Source: Pseudomonadales bacterium (GTDB taxonomy: Bacteria; Pseudomonadota; Gammaproteobacteria; Pseudomonadales; Ketobacteraceae). Taken from it: a stretch of DNA of 64,000 nucleotides. The notes under the pieces were generated by a model, which was given only the letters and a program-made list of their open reading frames with translations, ran no database searches and was not told the origin of the DNA. This document shows positions 33,605-42,320 of the stretch, one piece after another. The DNA lies in contig PAPM01000047.1 of the NCBI GenBank assembly GCA_002708905.1, forward strand, positions 124,001 through 188,000, read 5' to 3'. Numbering within the stretch: the first letter of the stretch is position 1; every line of letters starts with the position of its first letter. Made by a program: the position numbers and the translations under genes.

Positions 33605-34816
33605 TTACACGCGCTCAATGATGGTTGCGATGCCAATACCTGCACCCACGCACAGAGTACACAGACCGCGTTTCTGGCCACGACGCTCCAGCTCATCCAG
33701 CACAGTACCCAAAATCATGGCACCGGTGGCACCCAGTGGGTGACCCATAGCTATGGAACCGCCGTTAACGTTAACCTTTTCGGCCGGCACGCCAGACTCC
33801 TTGATGAAACGCATCACAACAGAGGCAAACGCTTCGTTGACTTCGAACAGGTCGATGTCGTCATAGGTCAGGCCGGCTTTCGCCAGCGCCTTGTTGGCAG
33901 CCGGATAGGGGCCGGTCAACATGATGGTGGGATCAGTACTGGTGATCGCAGTAGCCACAATGCGACCACGGGGCGTCAGGCCCATTTCTTCACCCTTGGC
34001 TTTAGAGCCGATCAACACCAACGCGGCACCATCGACGATACCGGAGGAGTTACCCGGTGTGTGAACGTGATTGATGCGTTCAACCATGTGGTACTTCTGC
34101 AGGGCAACCGCATCGAAGCCCATCTCTCCCATCATGGTGAAAGAAGGATTCAAGGAATTCAGTCCTTCGACTGTTGTGCTGGGGCGCAGATAATCGTCCT
34201 GTGCCAGAATGGTCAAACCATTCATGTCTTTTACCGGCACCACAGACTTGTCGAAATAACCAGACTTTTGCGCTGCCGCCGCTTTCATTTGGGATTGGTA
34301 GGCAAAGTTATCCACATCTTCCCGGGAGAAACCTTCGATGGTGGCAATCAGGTCGGCCGAGATACCCTGGGTAACAAAATCGGTCATCAGGTTGGTCTGC
34401 GGGTCCATCGCCCAGGCACCACCATCCGATCCCATGGGAACTCGGGACATGGACTCAACGCCACCCGCAATCACCAGATCTTCCCAACCGGAAGCCACTT
34501 TTTGAGCCGCAGTATTCACTGCTTCCAGACCGGATGCACAGAAACGGTTGAGCTGAACCCCTGCCACTGTGGTGTCCCAACCTGCTTTCATCAACGCCGT
34601 TTTAGGAAGCACAGCACCCTGATCACCCACCGGACTAACAATACCCATCACCAGATCGTCCACCTGAGCGGTGTCCAGACCTGGGTTACGCTCTTTCAGC
34701 GCGTTCAGCAGATTCACGACCAGGTCAACGGGCTTGACTTCGTGCAGTGACCCATCCTGTTTGCCCTTTGAGCGCGGCGTACGCACCGCATCAAAGACAT
34801 AGGCTTCTGTAGACAT
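33605..34816 (-). CDS. Acetyl-CoA acetyltransferase / 3-ketoacyl-CoA thiolase
   Basis: A 403-aa thiolase with the nucleophile C93 in NRFCASGLE, the NEAFASVVM motif, [15 protein letters not shown] with the catalytic His, and the second cysteine in LCVGAGIG. It cleaves 3-ketoacyl-CoA with CoA to end each beta-oxidation turn and is first in the operon with the hydratase/dehydrogenase gene. ATG is preceded by AGAGGAA. The [13 protein letters not shown]-type region is near SSTDPT-like loops of degradative thiolases. Fatty acid or hydrocarbon use by the organism is suggested, not proved. Confidence 0.95.
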   Translation of the reverse strand: MSTEAYVFDAVRTPRSKGKQDGSLHEVKPVDLVVNLLNALKERNPGLDTAQVDDLVMGIVSPVGDQGAVLPKTALMKAGWDTTVAGVQLNRFCASGLEAVNTAAQKVASGWEDLVIAGGVESMSRVPMGSDGGAWAMDPQTNLMTDFVTQGISADLIATIEGFSREDVDNFAYQSQMKAAAAQKSGYFDKSVVPVKDMNGLTILAQDDYLRPSTTVEGLNSLNPSFTMMGEMGFDAVALQKYHMVERINHVHTPGNSSGIVDGAALVLIGSKAKGEEMGLTPRGRIVATAITSTDPTIMLTGPYPAANKALAKAGLTYDDIDLFEVNEAFASVVMRFIKESGVPAEKVNVNGGSIAMGHPLGATGAMILGTVLDELERRGQKRGLCTLCVGAGIGIATIIERV

Positions 34817-35119
34817 TCAACCATTCCTCTTTGTTTTTGATGTGAGCCCAGTAATAACGGGCTATGACCCACTGGACACTCAGGTTGCATACCTTGCTCT
34901 TTTTGCCTTTTCTGCGCAATGACCTCACCGCTCAGGGGTTGTGACCAAAACGACCAAGGCTATTTGTTACTCTTAATGTTACCTTTTGAAACACACAAAA
35001 CGTGAATTGGTTACTAGACTTCCCAAAATTATGGTGTACACTTGTAAACAATGAAGCTGAGAGAACAATTTTCTTAACCTTCATTAAACGGTAAACACGC
35101 ATGGATAAGATGGATTAGG

Positions 35120-35155
35120 CTGATCATTCTAAATATTGATCCTAGAATTGATCAG
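35120..35155. repeat. Long interrupted inverted repeat
   Basis: CTGATCATTCTA (35120-35131) pairs with TAGAATTGATCAG (35143-35155) with a single-base bulge, around AATATTGATCC. TGATC occurs three times within it. Its position before the small membrane protein promoter suggests an operator; it could also fold in RNA. Confidence 0.55.
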
Positions 35156-35161
35156 AACCGC

Positions 35162-35190
35162 TGGAAACAGTGGGATTGTTAGCCTATATA
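35162..35190 (+). promoter_or_regulatory. Possible promoter of the small membrane protein gene
   Basis: TGGAAA (35162-35167) and TATATA (35185-35190) are spaced by 17 bp, four of six matches each. Transcription would start near 35197, next to the palindrome at 35200-35214. Confidence 0.35.
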
Positions 35191-35199
35191 TTTAAGGAC

Positions 35200-35214
35200 G
35201 GCGAAAATTTCGCC
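35200..35214. repeat. Perfect 15-base palindrome
   Basis: GGCGAAA and TTTCGCC flank a single central A. It would lie at the start of the predicted leader of the small membrane protein gene, where it may act as operator. Confidence 0.5.
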
Positions 35215-35325
35215 TAACTTAGTAAAGGTAACGCGACGGAACTCCAACAAATAAAAAGGTCACGTTATCGGGTTAGCAAAGTCTGGCTTATCAAATGTTG
35301 TGTCAGATACACAAAGGAGTTCACT

Positions 35326-35547
35326 ATGAAACTGGCAACATCAACTGTAAGACAATTGGCAATCGACAGCCTGTCTTTCATGGCAGTTTTGGCACTAACC
35401 GTTGGTGGATTTTGGGGATTGTTCCTTGTGGACGCGTCCTTTTTCACCATGGTGGTTTTCGGACTGCTAATGGTTCCTGCTTTGCTGAGCAGCACCTACT
35501 ACCTCGGCAAAGACATCAACGAAGCCACGCATAAGCTGATTGCGTGA
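35326..35547 (+). CDS. Small two-helix membrane protein
   Basis: A 73-aa protein with two hydrophobic segments (SFMAVLALTVGGFWGLFLV and FTMVVFGLLMVPALLSSTYY) and a short polar tail (GKDINEATHKLIA). A perfect AAGGAG lies six bases before the ATG, so translation should be efficient. No family is recognised. The long upstream region with inverted repeats and the 3' hairpin at 35556-35595 mark it as an independent, probably regulated gene. Confidence 0.75.
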   Translation: MKLATSTVRQLAIDSLSFMAVLALTVGGFWGLFLVDASFFTMVVFGLLMVPALLSSTYYLGKDINEATHKLIA

Positions 35548-35555
35548 GGACCTTC

Positions 35556-35595
35556 GTCGCGGCCAACGCGTGAGATTACTCCGCGTGGCTGCGAC
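35556..35595 (+). terminator. Long GC-rich hairpin after the small membrane protein gene
   Basis: GTCGCGGCCAACGCG (35556-35570) pairs with CGCGTGGCTGCGAC (35582-35595) with one mismatch and one bulge. Only TTGG follows, so termination strength is doubtful. Confidence 0.45.
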
Positions 35596-35628
35596 TTGGT
35601 ATTACCTTAGAGTCTTTTTCAAAGACCA

Positions 35629-36459
35629 TCAATCTGGCGGGTTCAACGTGATGATGATGTCATCAGGCTGATCTGTCCAACCATTAAAATTAAAGGTTAC
35701 CCGAGCCAAAAATTGAACAGGATCTGTTCCAGTTCCAGGCTCTGGCAACAATTCTGTCCCCAGACATCTCACTTTCTCATAGGCTAAGCCGGTGTCATTT
35801 ACGCGAAGTGCCCAGTCGCAATCCACATTAACGGGAGTTTTAACTTCATTCAAAGCCGCTTCAGCAGTATCCGGGTCATAGTTTGGATAGGAACTGACAT
35901 TGAAGATCTGGTCCCCTTCGAAAATCACTGTAGTAAAATTCGCATAGTTGGGAATTGAATCGCTGGCTTCCAGCGTAATGGTGGTCTCCTCTTCCGGGTC
36001 AAAATTCGGATATGAGGCATCGTCTTCCTGAGCTTCAAGCGTTGGACGCTGATAATAATAACTTGAGTTCCATACTTCAGGGCCGATCACCCCATTATCA
36101 TACTGAAAAACATGAACTTCGAACCCTATACCCTTGTAACTCACCTCTATGCTTTCATATGTAGGATTCGTGAATCTTACCGAGAAAGTGACATTAGTCA
36201 CGGAACGATTGCAATAACCCGCATCAGAGCTATCTAAAACCGCTTGTCCGTTCTCATAAACATCAGGATTACAATAAACCCCACCGTCATCCGCAGATGA
36301 CACTTCTTGCCAGTCCAAAGTGACCGTTTTAGGTTCAAGCACCCCATTGACTCGAAACTCAACATAAGGATCCCTGGGCGCTTTATCATCATTATTTGAG
36401 CCACCACAGCCAGCCACCAGCACCACCCCCGCCAGCACGCCAAAACGCATAAAATTCAT
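35629..36459 (-). CDS. Lipoprotein of unknown function
   Basis: A 276-aa exported lipoprotein: MNFMRFGVLAGVVLVAGCGG has a signal sequence with lipobox LVAGC (Cys about 18), followed by GSNNDD, a linker whose acidic residues do not forbid outer-membrane transport. The mature part is acidic, beta-rich and contains four cysteines (VYCNPDV, GYCNRSV, VDCDWAL, VRCLGT) that may form disulfides. Codon and residue use look less biased than in neighbours, as in poorly conserved accessory genes. I know no function. It is downstream of ppc on the same strand, behind a terminator-like hairpin. Confidence 0.7.
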   Translation of the reverse strand: MNFMRFGVLAGVVLVAGCGGSNNDDKAPRDPYVEFRVNGVLEPKTVTLDWQEVSSADDGGVYCNPDVYENGQAVLDSSDAGYCNRSVTNVTFSVRFTNPTYESIEVSYKGIGFEVHVFQYDNGVIGPEVWNSSYYYQRPTLEAQEDDASYPNFDPEEETTITLEASDSIPNYANFTTVIFEGDQIFNVSSYPNYDPDTAEAALNEVKTPVNVDCDWALRVNDTGLAYEKVRCLGTELLPEPGTGTDPVQFLARVTFNFNGWTDQPDDIIITLNPPD

Positions 36460-36465
36460 TCACTT

Positions 36466-36505
36466 CTCCAAAATAAACTAGGCCCGCGGAAATGACTCGC
36501 AGGCC
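36466..36505 (-). terminator. Terminator-like hairpin after ppc
   Basis: GGCC-GCG (36481-36488) pairs with CGC-GGCC (36498-36505), one C-A mismatch, 9-base loop. On the minus strand it is followed by TAGTTTATTTT, a loose T-run. It would separate ppc from the lipoprotein gene. Confidence 0.4.
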
Positions 36506-36545
36506 CAAGGCGATGCATTTAATCAGTCAGCATCAAAAAACTCAA

Positions 36546-39194
36546 CTATCCGGTGTTGCGCATACCCGCTGCGATCCCGGCCACAGTAATCATCAAGGCC
36601 CTGGTTTCCTCCGGCAGCTCCTGCGCTTTCAGGCGCCCGGTACGCATCAACTCCACCTGCAACATGTGCAGGGGGTCCAGATAAGGGTTACGCACTTCTA
36701 TAGACCGCCGAATCACGGCATTGTTCTGAAGCAGGCTACTGTGTCCGGTGATGGCGTTCACCAAATCCACCATATCGGCCAGCCGCGAACGCAATTCCTG
36801 GCCCAGTTGGCGGTCTTCCGGCTGTGCCAGGCGGCGCTCATAATAGGCGGCAATCTGGGGATCAGACTTGGCCAACACCATTTCCAGCATGCCGACAATC
36901 ATGCGAAAAAACGGCCAGCGCTCGTACATTTCATGGAGCAGCCCGCCCTTCCCTTTCTGCAGAGCCTGGTGAAAGGCTTCATCAGCGCCCAACCAACCGG
37001 GCAGCATCAGACGCATCTGAGTCCAGGCGAATACCCAGGGAATCGCCCGCAGAGTTTCGATTCCTCCATCCTTGCGGCGCTTGGCGGGCCGGCTGCCCAG
37101 GGGCAGACGCTGTAATTCCTGCTCTGGTGTGGCGTGGCGGAAGTAGCTCAGAAAGCGGGGATCTTCACGCACCAGCCTGCGATAGGATTCCATTCCCGCT
37201 TGCGCCAGATCCGCCATTGCATCCCGCCATTCCTGAGGCGGTGCCGGTTTCTCCAACAAGGTCGCCTCCAGAGTCGCTGCAATGTATCGCTGCAGAGTGC
37301 GTATCGCCACCCCGAACGGGGTGAACTTGGCTCGAATCACTTCACCCTGTTCCGTGATTCGAATTCGACCATTCACCGCCCCCGGCGGCTGGGACAGAAT
37401 GGCTTCATGGGACGGCGCACCACCGCGACTGGTGGAACCGCCGCGGCCATGGAACAGGGTGAGTTGTACTTTGTATTCTTGGCACAATGCAGTGAGTTGC
37501 TCCTGGGCCTGATATTGCACCCAGGCGGCCGCCAGAAAGCCACCATCCTTGGCTGAATCGGAATACCCGATCATGACCTCCTGCTGGCCATTAATGTGTT
37601 CCCGATACCAATCAATCTGAAACAGCCGATGCAGGGTTTCCCTGGCATGCTCCAGGTCATCCAGCGTTTCAAACAAGGGAACAACCCGCATCAGCCGATC
37701 CATGCCCGCTTCTTTCTGCAACAGCAGGACGGCCAGCACATCCGATGGCACATGAGCCATGGATATTACATACGCCCCCAATGCATCAATGGATTGTTCC
37801 GCCAGCATCTGGAACGTATCCAATACTTCGCGCACTTCTTCACTGCATTGCAGGTGGCGGGGAATCAAAGGGCGGTTGCTGTTTAACTCGCCGATCAGGA
37901 AGCGCTGTTTTTCTTCTTCGCTCCACTGACTGTAGTCGCCCAAACCGATGGCATTGGTAATCGCCGCCATCGCATCCCCGTGGCGGGTGGATTCCTGCCG
38001 GATATCGAGACGAAGCAAGGTGACACCAAAAGTGTTGATGCGCCGGATGGTATCCAGCAGCTCCCCGTTGGCAATTTCAGAAATGCCGCATTCCATCAAG
38101 GAACGGTGGCAAAGCTTGAGTGGTTCCAATAATTCCTGCTGGTTCAGGATGGGAGTCTCACCATGCCACTCTTCCCCCGCCAGCTGGGCAGTCAGGTATT
38201 CCTTGGTGGCAAACAATCGATCCCGGAGCGGTTTAATCAAGGCCCGGTATGGTTCGCGGGAATCACCCACCACCTGACGTAATTCATCCGTGCAATGCAC
38301 CGCGGAGAGCACCATCAGCAGATCTTCAAAATCGCGACTAAGCAGGTCCGCGGCCATCCAGCGGGCCAGGGTCAACACTTCTCTGGTCACATGCGCGGTA
38401 ACATTGGGATTGCCATCCCGATCCCCCCCCATCCAGGAAGAAAAAGTGAAAGGCGAAAAGTCCATGGGCAGGCTGCGATTCAGGTTAGCCTGACACCATT
38501 CATCCAGTTCACGAAGATATTCCGGTACCGCGTCCCACAACGTTTGCTCGATGGTCACAAATCCCCAGCGGGCTTCATCCACGGGCGTCGGTCTTTCTTG
38601 TCGTATTTCATCAGAATTCCAGGCGGAAACGATTTTGCGCTTGAGGGTTTCCATTACCCGGTTGCGCTCTATATCGGTCAGGTTGACCGTATCGAGCCTT
38701 TCCAGACAATCAGTGATGTCATCGTATTTACGAATCAGTGTGCGCCGGGTCACTTCCGTGGGATGAGCGGTCAACACCAGATCGATAGAAAGTTCCTGCA
38801 GGGTTGCAAACAACTGGTCATCCGAGATTTTGGCCCGCTGCAACCGAGGATGCAGCTCCGCCATGGTCGCCCGCTGATCCTTGCGCTGACTCTGCTGATA
38901 TTCGCGGCGACGACGCACCCGATGATACTGCTCAGCAAGATTGGCCAAATTGAGAAAATGGCTGAAGGCCCGTGCCACCGGCACCAGCAGTTGCGGTTCC
39001 AGACGGGACAACTTCTCAAACAACTTCTGGGAGTGGTCTTCATGGCCGCCGCGGGCATGTTTGGCCAGCTTGCGTATCTCTTCCACCAATTCCAGCAGGA
39101 CCGGGCTTTCCTGTTCCTGCAGAGTGTTTCCCAACAAGCGTCCTAATAAACGGACATCCTGTCGCAGCGGGGCATGGGCATCGACTTCAGACAT
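36546..39194 (-). CDS. ppc: Phosphoenolpyruvate carboxylase
   Basis: An 882-aa cytoplasmic enzyme that makes oxaloacetate from PEP and bicarbonate to refill the TCA cycle. Signatures: VLTAHPTEVTRRTL with the catalytic His, FHGRGGSTSRGGAP (mobile loop), SWMGGDRDGNPNVT, and the invariant C-terminal MRNTG. The length equals the bacterial norm (E. coli 883). The second ATG (39194) is preferred because AGGA then lies eight bases upstream; the ATG at 39203 touches it directly. It is flanked by the diguanylate cyclase gene, 56 bp upstream on the same strand. Confidence 0.96.
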   Translation of the reverse strand: MSEVDAHAPLRQDVRLLGRLLGNTLQEQESPVLLELVEEIRKLAKHARGGHEDHSQKLFEKLSRLEPQLLVPVARAFSHFLNLANLAEQYHRVRRRREYQQSQRKDQRATMAELHPRLQRAKISDDQLFATLQELSIDLVLTAHPTEVTRRTLIRKYDDITDCLERLDTVNLTDIERNRVMETLKRKIVSAWNSDEIRQERPTPVDEARWGFVTIEQTLWDAVPEYLRELDEWCQANLNRSLPMDFSPFTFSSWMGGDRDGNPNVTAHVTREVLTLARWMAADLLSRDFEDLLMVLSAVHCTDELRQVVGDSREPYRALIKPLRDRLFATKEYLTAQLAGEEWHGETPILNQQELLEPLKLCHRSLMECGISEIANGELLDTIRRINTFGVTLLRLDIRQESTRHGDAMAAITNAIGLGDYSQWSEEEKQRFLIGELNSNRPLIPRHLQCSEEVREVLDTFQMLAEQSIDALGAYVISMAHVPSDVLAVLLLQKEAGMDRLMRVVPLFETLDDLEHARETLHRLFQIDWYREHINGQQEVMIGYSDSAKDGGFLAAAWVQYQAQEQLTALCQEYKVQLTLFHGRGGSTSRGGAPSHEAILSQPPGAVNGRIRITEQGEVIRAKFTPFGVAIRTLQRYIAATLEATLLEKPAPPQEWRDAMADLAQAGMESYRRLVREDPRFLSYFRHATPEQELQRLPLGSRPAKRRKDGGIETLRAIPWVFAWTQMRLMLPGWLGADEAFHQALQKGKGGLLHEMYERWPFFRMIVGMLEMVLAKSDPQIAAYYERRLAQPEDRQLGQELRSRLADMVDLVNAITGHSSLLQNNAVIRRSIEVRNPYLDPLHMLQVELMRTGRLKAQELPEETRALMITVAGIAAGMRNTG

Positions 39195-39250
39195 GGGCTG
39201 CATCCTGTGATCTCACATTAACTACATAATGAAGAGAACAACGCCCTTAA

Positions 39251-41143
39251 TCAAGGGTTTGCAGCCTCGGCCTCCTGCTGGTAGACCTGAACGCAGTTGC
39301 GGCCACTCTTTTTCGCTTTGTACAGTGCTTCGTCGGCTTTCACCAACAGCATCTCGCCGGTTTCTCTGCCATCAGGAACTACTGTGTGAAGGCCGATACT
39401 GACCGTAACAGGAATCCGCTGTTTGCCAGACCAGAACGAAGCAAAGTGTATATGGCCCCGAATGGATTCCGCCACTTTCAGCCCTGCTTCTTCATCCGTT
39501 GCCGGCAACAGGAGAATGAATTCCTCACCACCATAGCGCACCAGCACATCCAGGTTGCGACGGGAGAATCGCTGGAGCATAACCGCAATTTTTTTCAGGC
39601 ATTCATCCCCCACCAGGTGCCCGAACTGATCATTGATCTTTTTGAAGTGATCAGCGTCAATCACCAGTACCCCAAGGGACGCACGGGTTTGCTGGCACTG
39701 TTTGATCAACTCCGGAAATCGCAGGTCCAGAAAACGCCGGTTACCTACCCCGGTCAAAGCATCCGTCAAGGTGTCCTTTGCCAGCTTCTCATTGCTCTGC
39801 TTGAGCTGGTCCAGCATCGAGTTTAAGTCCCTGGTTTTCTGATCTACACGACGATCCAGTTCATCCCGGGCCGAAGCGGCAATCTGCTCTTTTTCCCTGG
39901 TGAGTTCAGTGACCTCCTGCGCCAGCTCCAAAGCCTGCTTGAGTGCCCGGTTCTTCTCCGTCCGTTCACGCTGCATGCGTGCAGCCAATGCCGAAGTCAC
40001 CATCAGATTGCCCAGTGATAAGCCGGCGGCATGAATATATTCAATGGCAATAGAGAATTTGATCCACCCCAGTTGCGCGGCCACATAGCAACAGGTGCCA
40101 ACGATCAGCACAGACCACCCGGCCATCAGATAACGCGCCCAGTAATTATTGGTAAAACACTGATGTACCAAGACGAGCACCGCGTAAACACAAACCAGAA
40201 TTTCGAAAGGATAAACAAGAGGTAGCACCAATCGTTCAGGCAGCAGCACAGTGGGAATCACGGCCAGACCAAACAAGGTAACAAAAGCATCGGTGGGACG
40301 GGCGAGCCATGGAATCCTGTTCTTCAAGTCGATGAACAGGACCGCAAATCGGCCGGCGAAATACACCGTCGCGAGGATTCCCAACCCATAACCTTTGTCG
40401 TTTAGAAAAACCTGCTGCCCCCAAAGGTATTGGGAACCAAAGCCGCTGATACTGGCCTGGTAGAACATGGCGGAGACAATAAATGCCGCATTGAAAAGAT
40501 TGGTTTTGTCTCTTAGGAAATACCATACATAGACATTATAAAAGGCCAGCACGGCCATCATGCCAAAGAACAGCCCGTAAAAGGCCTGAGCACGAAACTC
40601 ATTCCTGAAGAACGCTTCCGGAGCAAGAAAACTTACCGGAAAAATCAGGGCGCCATCACTTCTCAGGCGGACATATACCTCGTACTCACCCGCTTGGGAC
40701 ACACTAAAAGGGAACAGGGGAAAGCGGTGATCCAAGGCGTGCTGGATAAATTCCTGATGATCGCCTCCCACCCCATGGGCCAACAGGTTGTTGCCCTGCA
40801 AGGTCGATTGAACAAGGTAGAAATCCACAAAATCCAGGAATGGTGAGGCCAGCTCCAGGTAGATTCGTTGTTGCTGATCGGAAGCAACCGAGAACCTGAA
40901 TCTCAGCCACAGCGTATTCGACGTGTAGCCTCTCTGCACCGCGCCTTCCACCGACTCCGCGCGCCATGGATGCTCCTGGTCCAAAACATCGCGCAGCGAC
41001 AAATCTCCGGATTCATCCACCAGATATTGATAACCGGGCGAAACCAGAAAAGACGAACTGTTATCTGCCCAAGCTGAACTGGCCAGAACAAGAAGCAACG
41101 CACCCAATAGAAACCGCAACGGGCGCGTCAAGCAATTGAACAT
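39251..41143 (-). CDS. Diguanylate cyclase with 7TMR-DISM receptor
   Basis: A 630-aa membrane enzyme that would make c-di-GMP. Signal peptide (FLLGALLLVLASSAWA), a periplasmic 7TMR-DISMED2-like domain (about 40-175), seven hydrophobic helices (about 185-380), a coiled coil (KNRALKQALELAQEV...), and a GGDEF domain with an intact active site RYGGEEF and an inhibitory-site RxxD (RNLD) five residues before it, so feedback inhibition by c-di-GMP is likely. Same receptor layout as the hybrid kinase at 7.6-10 kb. It is divergent from the NIT-like gene; two palindromes occupy the shared upstream region. A possible -10 (TATACT, minus strand 41208-41203) overlaps one of them. Confidence 0.9.
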   Translation of the reverse strand: MFNCLTRPLRFLLGALLLVLASSAWADNSSSFLVSPGYQYLVDESGDLSLRDVLDQEHPWRAESVEGAVQRGYTSNTLWLRFRFSVASDQQQRIYLELASPFLDFVDFYLVQSTLQGNNLLAHGVGGDHQEFIQHALDHRFPLFPFSVSQAGEYEVYVRLRSDGALIFPVSFLAPEAFFRNEFRAQAFYGLFFGMMAVLAFYNVYVWYFLRDKTNLFNAAFIVSAMFYQASISGFGSQYLWGQQVFLNDKGYGLGILATVYFAGRFAVLFIDLKNRIPWLARPTDAFVTLFGLAVIPTVLLPERLVLPLVYPFEILVCVYAVLVLVHQCFTNNYWARYLMAGWSVLIVGTCCYVAAQLGWIKFSIAIEYIHAAGLSLGNLMVTSALAARMQRERTEKNRALKQALELAQEVTELTREKEQIAASARDELDRRVDQKTRDLNSMLDQLKQSNEKLAKDTLTDALTGVGNRRFLDLRFPELIKQCQQTRASLGVLVIDADHFKKINDQFGHLVGDECLKKIAVMLQRFSRRNLDVLVRYGGEEFILLLPATDEEAGLKVAESIRGHIHFASFWSGKQRIPVTVSIGLHTVVPDGRETGEMLLVKADEALYKAKKSGRNCVQVYQQEAEAANP

Positions 41144-41206
41144 TGTGCCCCATCATGAATCTAATTATTTGAAAAACAACACTACCCCAAAGCGAACAGC
41201 GCAAGT

Positions 41207-41221
41207 ATACAATTATTGTAT
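41207..41221. promoter_or_regulatory. Perfect 15-base palindrome in a divergent promoter region
   Basis: ATACAAT and ATTGTAT flank a central T. It overlaps the possible -10 box of the diguanylate cyclase gene, an ideal place for repression. Confidence 0.5.
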
Positions 41222-41222
41222 C

Positions 41223-41257
41223 CTATGTTGATAGTGTGTAATAAACAGTCAACATAG
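41223..41257. promoter_or_regulatory. 9-bp inverted repeat with 17-bp spacer
   Basis: CTATGTTGA (41223-41231) and TCAACATAG (41249-41257) are exact inverted copies. The 26-bp centre-to-centre distance between arms, roughly two and a half helical turns, suits a dimeric regulator or a transcriptional hairpin. It lies between two divergent genes. Confidence 0.5.
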
Positions 41258-41329
41258 CCTGGCATAACTATTGCGTTACTGCTTGCCATAGGACAAAAAA
41301 GCTTAACTTTTCGATGGTTGAAATGTGCG

Positions 41330-42292
41330 ATGGGCCAAATAGAACACTGCTTACAAGACGCTGATATGCCAGAAAACCTTACAAAACACAGCACTTTAGC
41401 TCAAGAATTATTCAAAGCCCACACGCTGAGAATGGCGCAGCTGGATTTGATGGTTACAATTCTAAACCTAAGCCGCTTCATTCAGCGCCATCGTGGTGCA
41501 ACACTGGCACTACTAGGGGGCGATAACAGCTTTCGCAACCAGGTGGAAGCGCTCCAAAAACAGACATCAACCCAGTTCGAGTATCTGCAGTGCCTCAATA
41601 ACTCCGCAGACAAGCCCCTGGCCGATAACGACTACGAGCAATTAACGTTGGGCTGGCTTACGATCATCAAGGATTGGGAGAACGACGATCTGCACCACAG
41701 CTTCGAGTTCCACTCCCATCTGCTGGAACTCATCATCCGCATTGCCCGCCAGTTGAATGAGCAGGTGCTGGCGACCCCTGCCGGACTGGAGCATAACGAA
41801 GCGCTACGCAGTCGCGCCGACAAAAGCTTTACTTACCCACTCCATGGGCTGGTACAAACCTGTGTCATCGACCTCTATGAACTGGTGGAATACCTGGCGA
41901 GAATCCGCGGTATCGGTACCCATATGGCGGTCATCGGCCAAACCGACAAGGAACTGGGTGGCCGGGTCTCTTTCTGGCTGCAGGAATTCCGCTATCGCAA
42001 GGAACGTTTTGACCAGAATATCCAGTTGATATCGAGTCAGTATCTGCCCTGCATTCCCGGCTTGAAATCCCTGCCCAATCTCAATATGAAACTGAATTAT
42101 TTCATCAGTTTGCTGGGCCATGAAATGGATTCCGAGCGCACCTTCCAGGTGCCCAGCCACAAACTTTTCCTGATGGGTACAGAGATTATTGATGGCCATC
42201 TGGCGGTCATGGATCAGGCTAATGCAGTGGTTCGTGATCAACTGTACGCGATGAACCAGATGATGCTGGAACGATTGTCCGCAGACAACTGA
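41330..42292 (+). CDS. Soluble NIT-like (nitrate/nitrite-sensing-like) helical protein
   Basis: A 320-aa all-helical protein without membrane segment or signal peptide. The stretch FIQRHRGATLALLGGDNSF matches the 'Q-R-x-R-G-x-S/T-x-x-x-L-x-x-G' core of NIT sensor domains, and VEYLARIRGIGTHMAVIG resembles the second signature (E-R-G-x-x-x-x-x-x). NIT domains are normally periplasmic parts of receptors; here the domain stands alone and cytosolic, with an added C-terminal helical region. The frame is open to a TTG at 41318; no start has a good ribosome site and ATG 41330 (or 41366) is my choice. It is divergent from the diguanylate cyclase gene. Confidence 0.65.
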   Translation: MGQIEHCLQDADMPENLTKHSTLAQELFKAHTLRMAQLDLMVTILNLSRFIQRHRGATLALLGGDNSFRNQVEALQKQTSTQFEYLQCLNNSADKPLADNDYEQLTLGWLTIIKDWENDDLHHSFEFHSHLLELIIRIARQLNEQVLATPAGLEHNEALRSRADKSFTYPLHGLVQTCVIDLYELVEYLARIRGIGTHMAVIGQTDKELGGRVSFWLQEFRYRKERFDQNIQLISSQYLPCIPGLKSLPNLNMKLNYFISLLGHEMDSERTFQVPSHKLFLMGTEIIDGHLAVMDQANAVVRDQLYAMNQMMLERLSADN

Positions 42293-42320
42293 CCTTCACC
42301 AGAGCAACCAACGCGTAACG

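Larger units (their letters stand above)
34817..35325. other. 509-bp intergenic region upstream of thiolase and small membrane protein genes
   Basis: A divergent regulatory region without a convincing gene. The left 30 bases hold the thiolase ribosome site. The middle is AT-rich with no clear FadR- or PsrA-type site that I can defend. The right half holds the inverted repeats at 35120-35155 and 35200-35214, a weak promoter at 35162-35190, and a strong ribosome site before 35326. Confidence 0.6.

Noticed and set aside
32532-33743. 403-codon open frame on the plus strand
   Set aside because: It lies antisense to the well-supported hydratase/dehydrogenase gene, is rich in His/Gln/Arg, has no ribosome site and no motif.
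33587-34750. 387-codon open frame on the plus strand
   Set aside because: Antisense to the thiolase gene with low-complexity composition; a mirror of biased codons.
35020-35060. Fatty-acid regulator (FadR/PsrA-like) site upstream of the thiolase gene
   Set aside because: GAAAC-like pieces are present but no symmetric site of the expected form could be defended.
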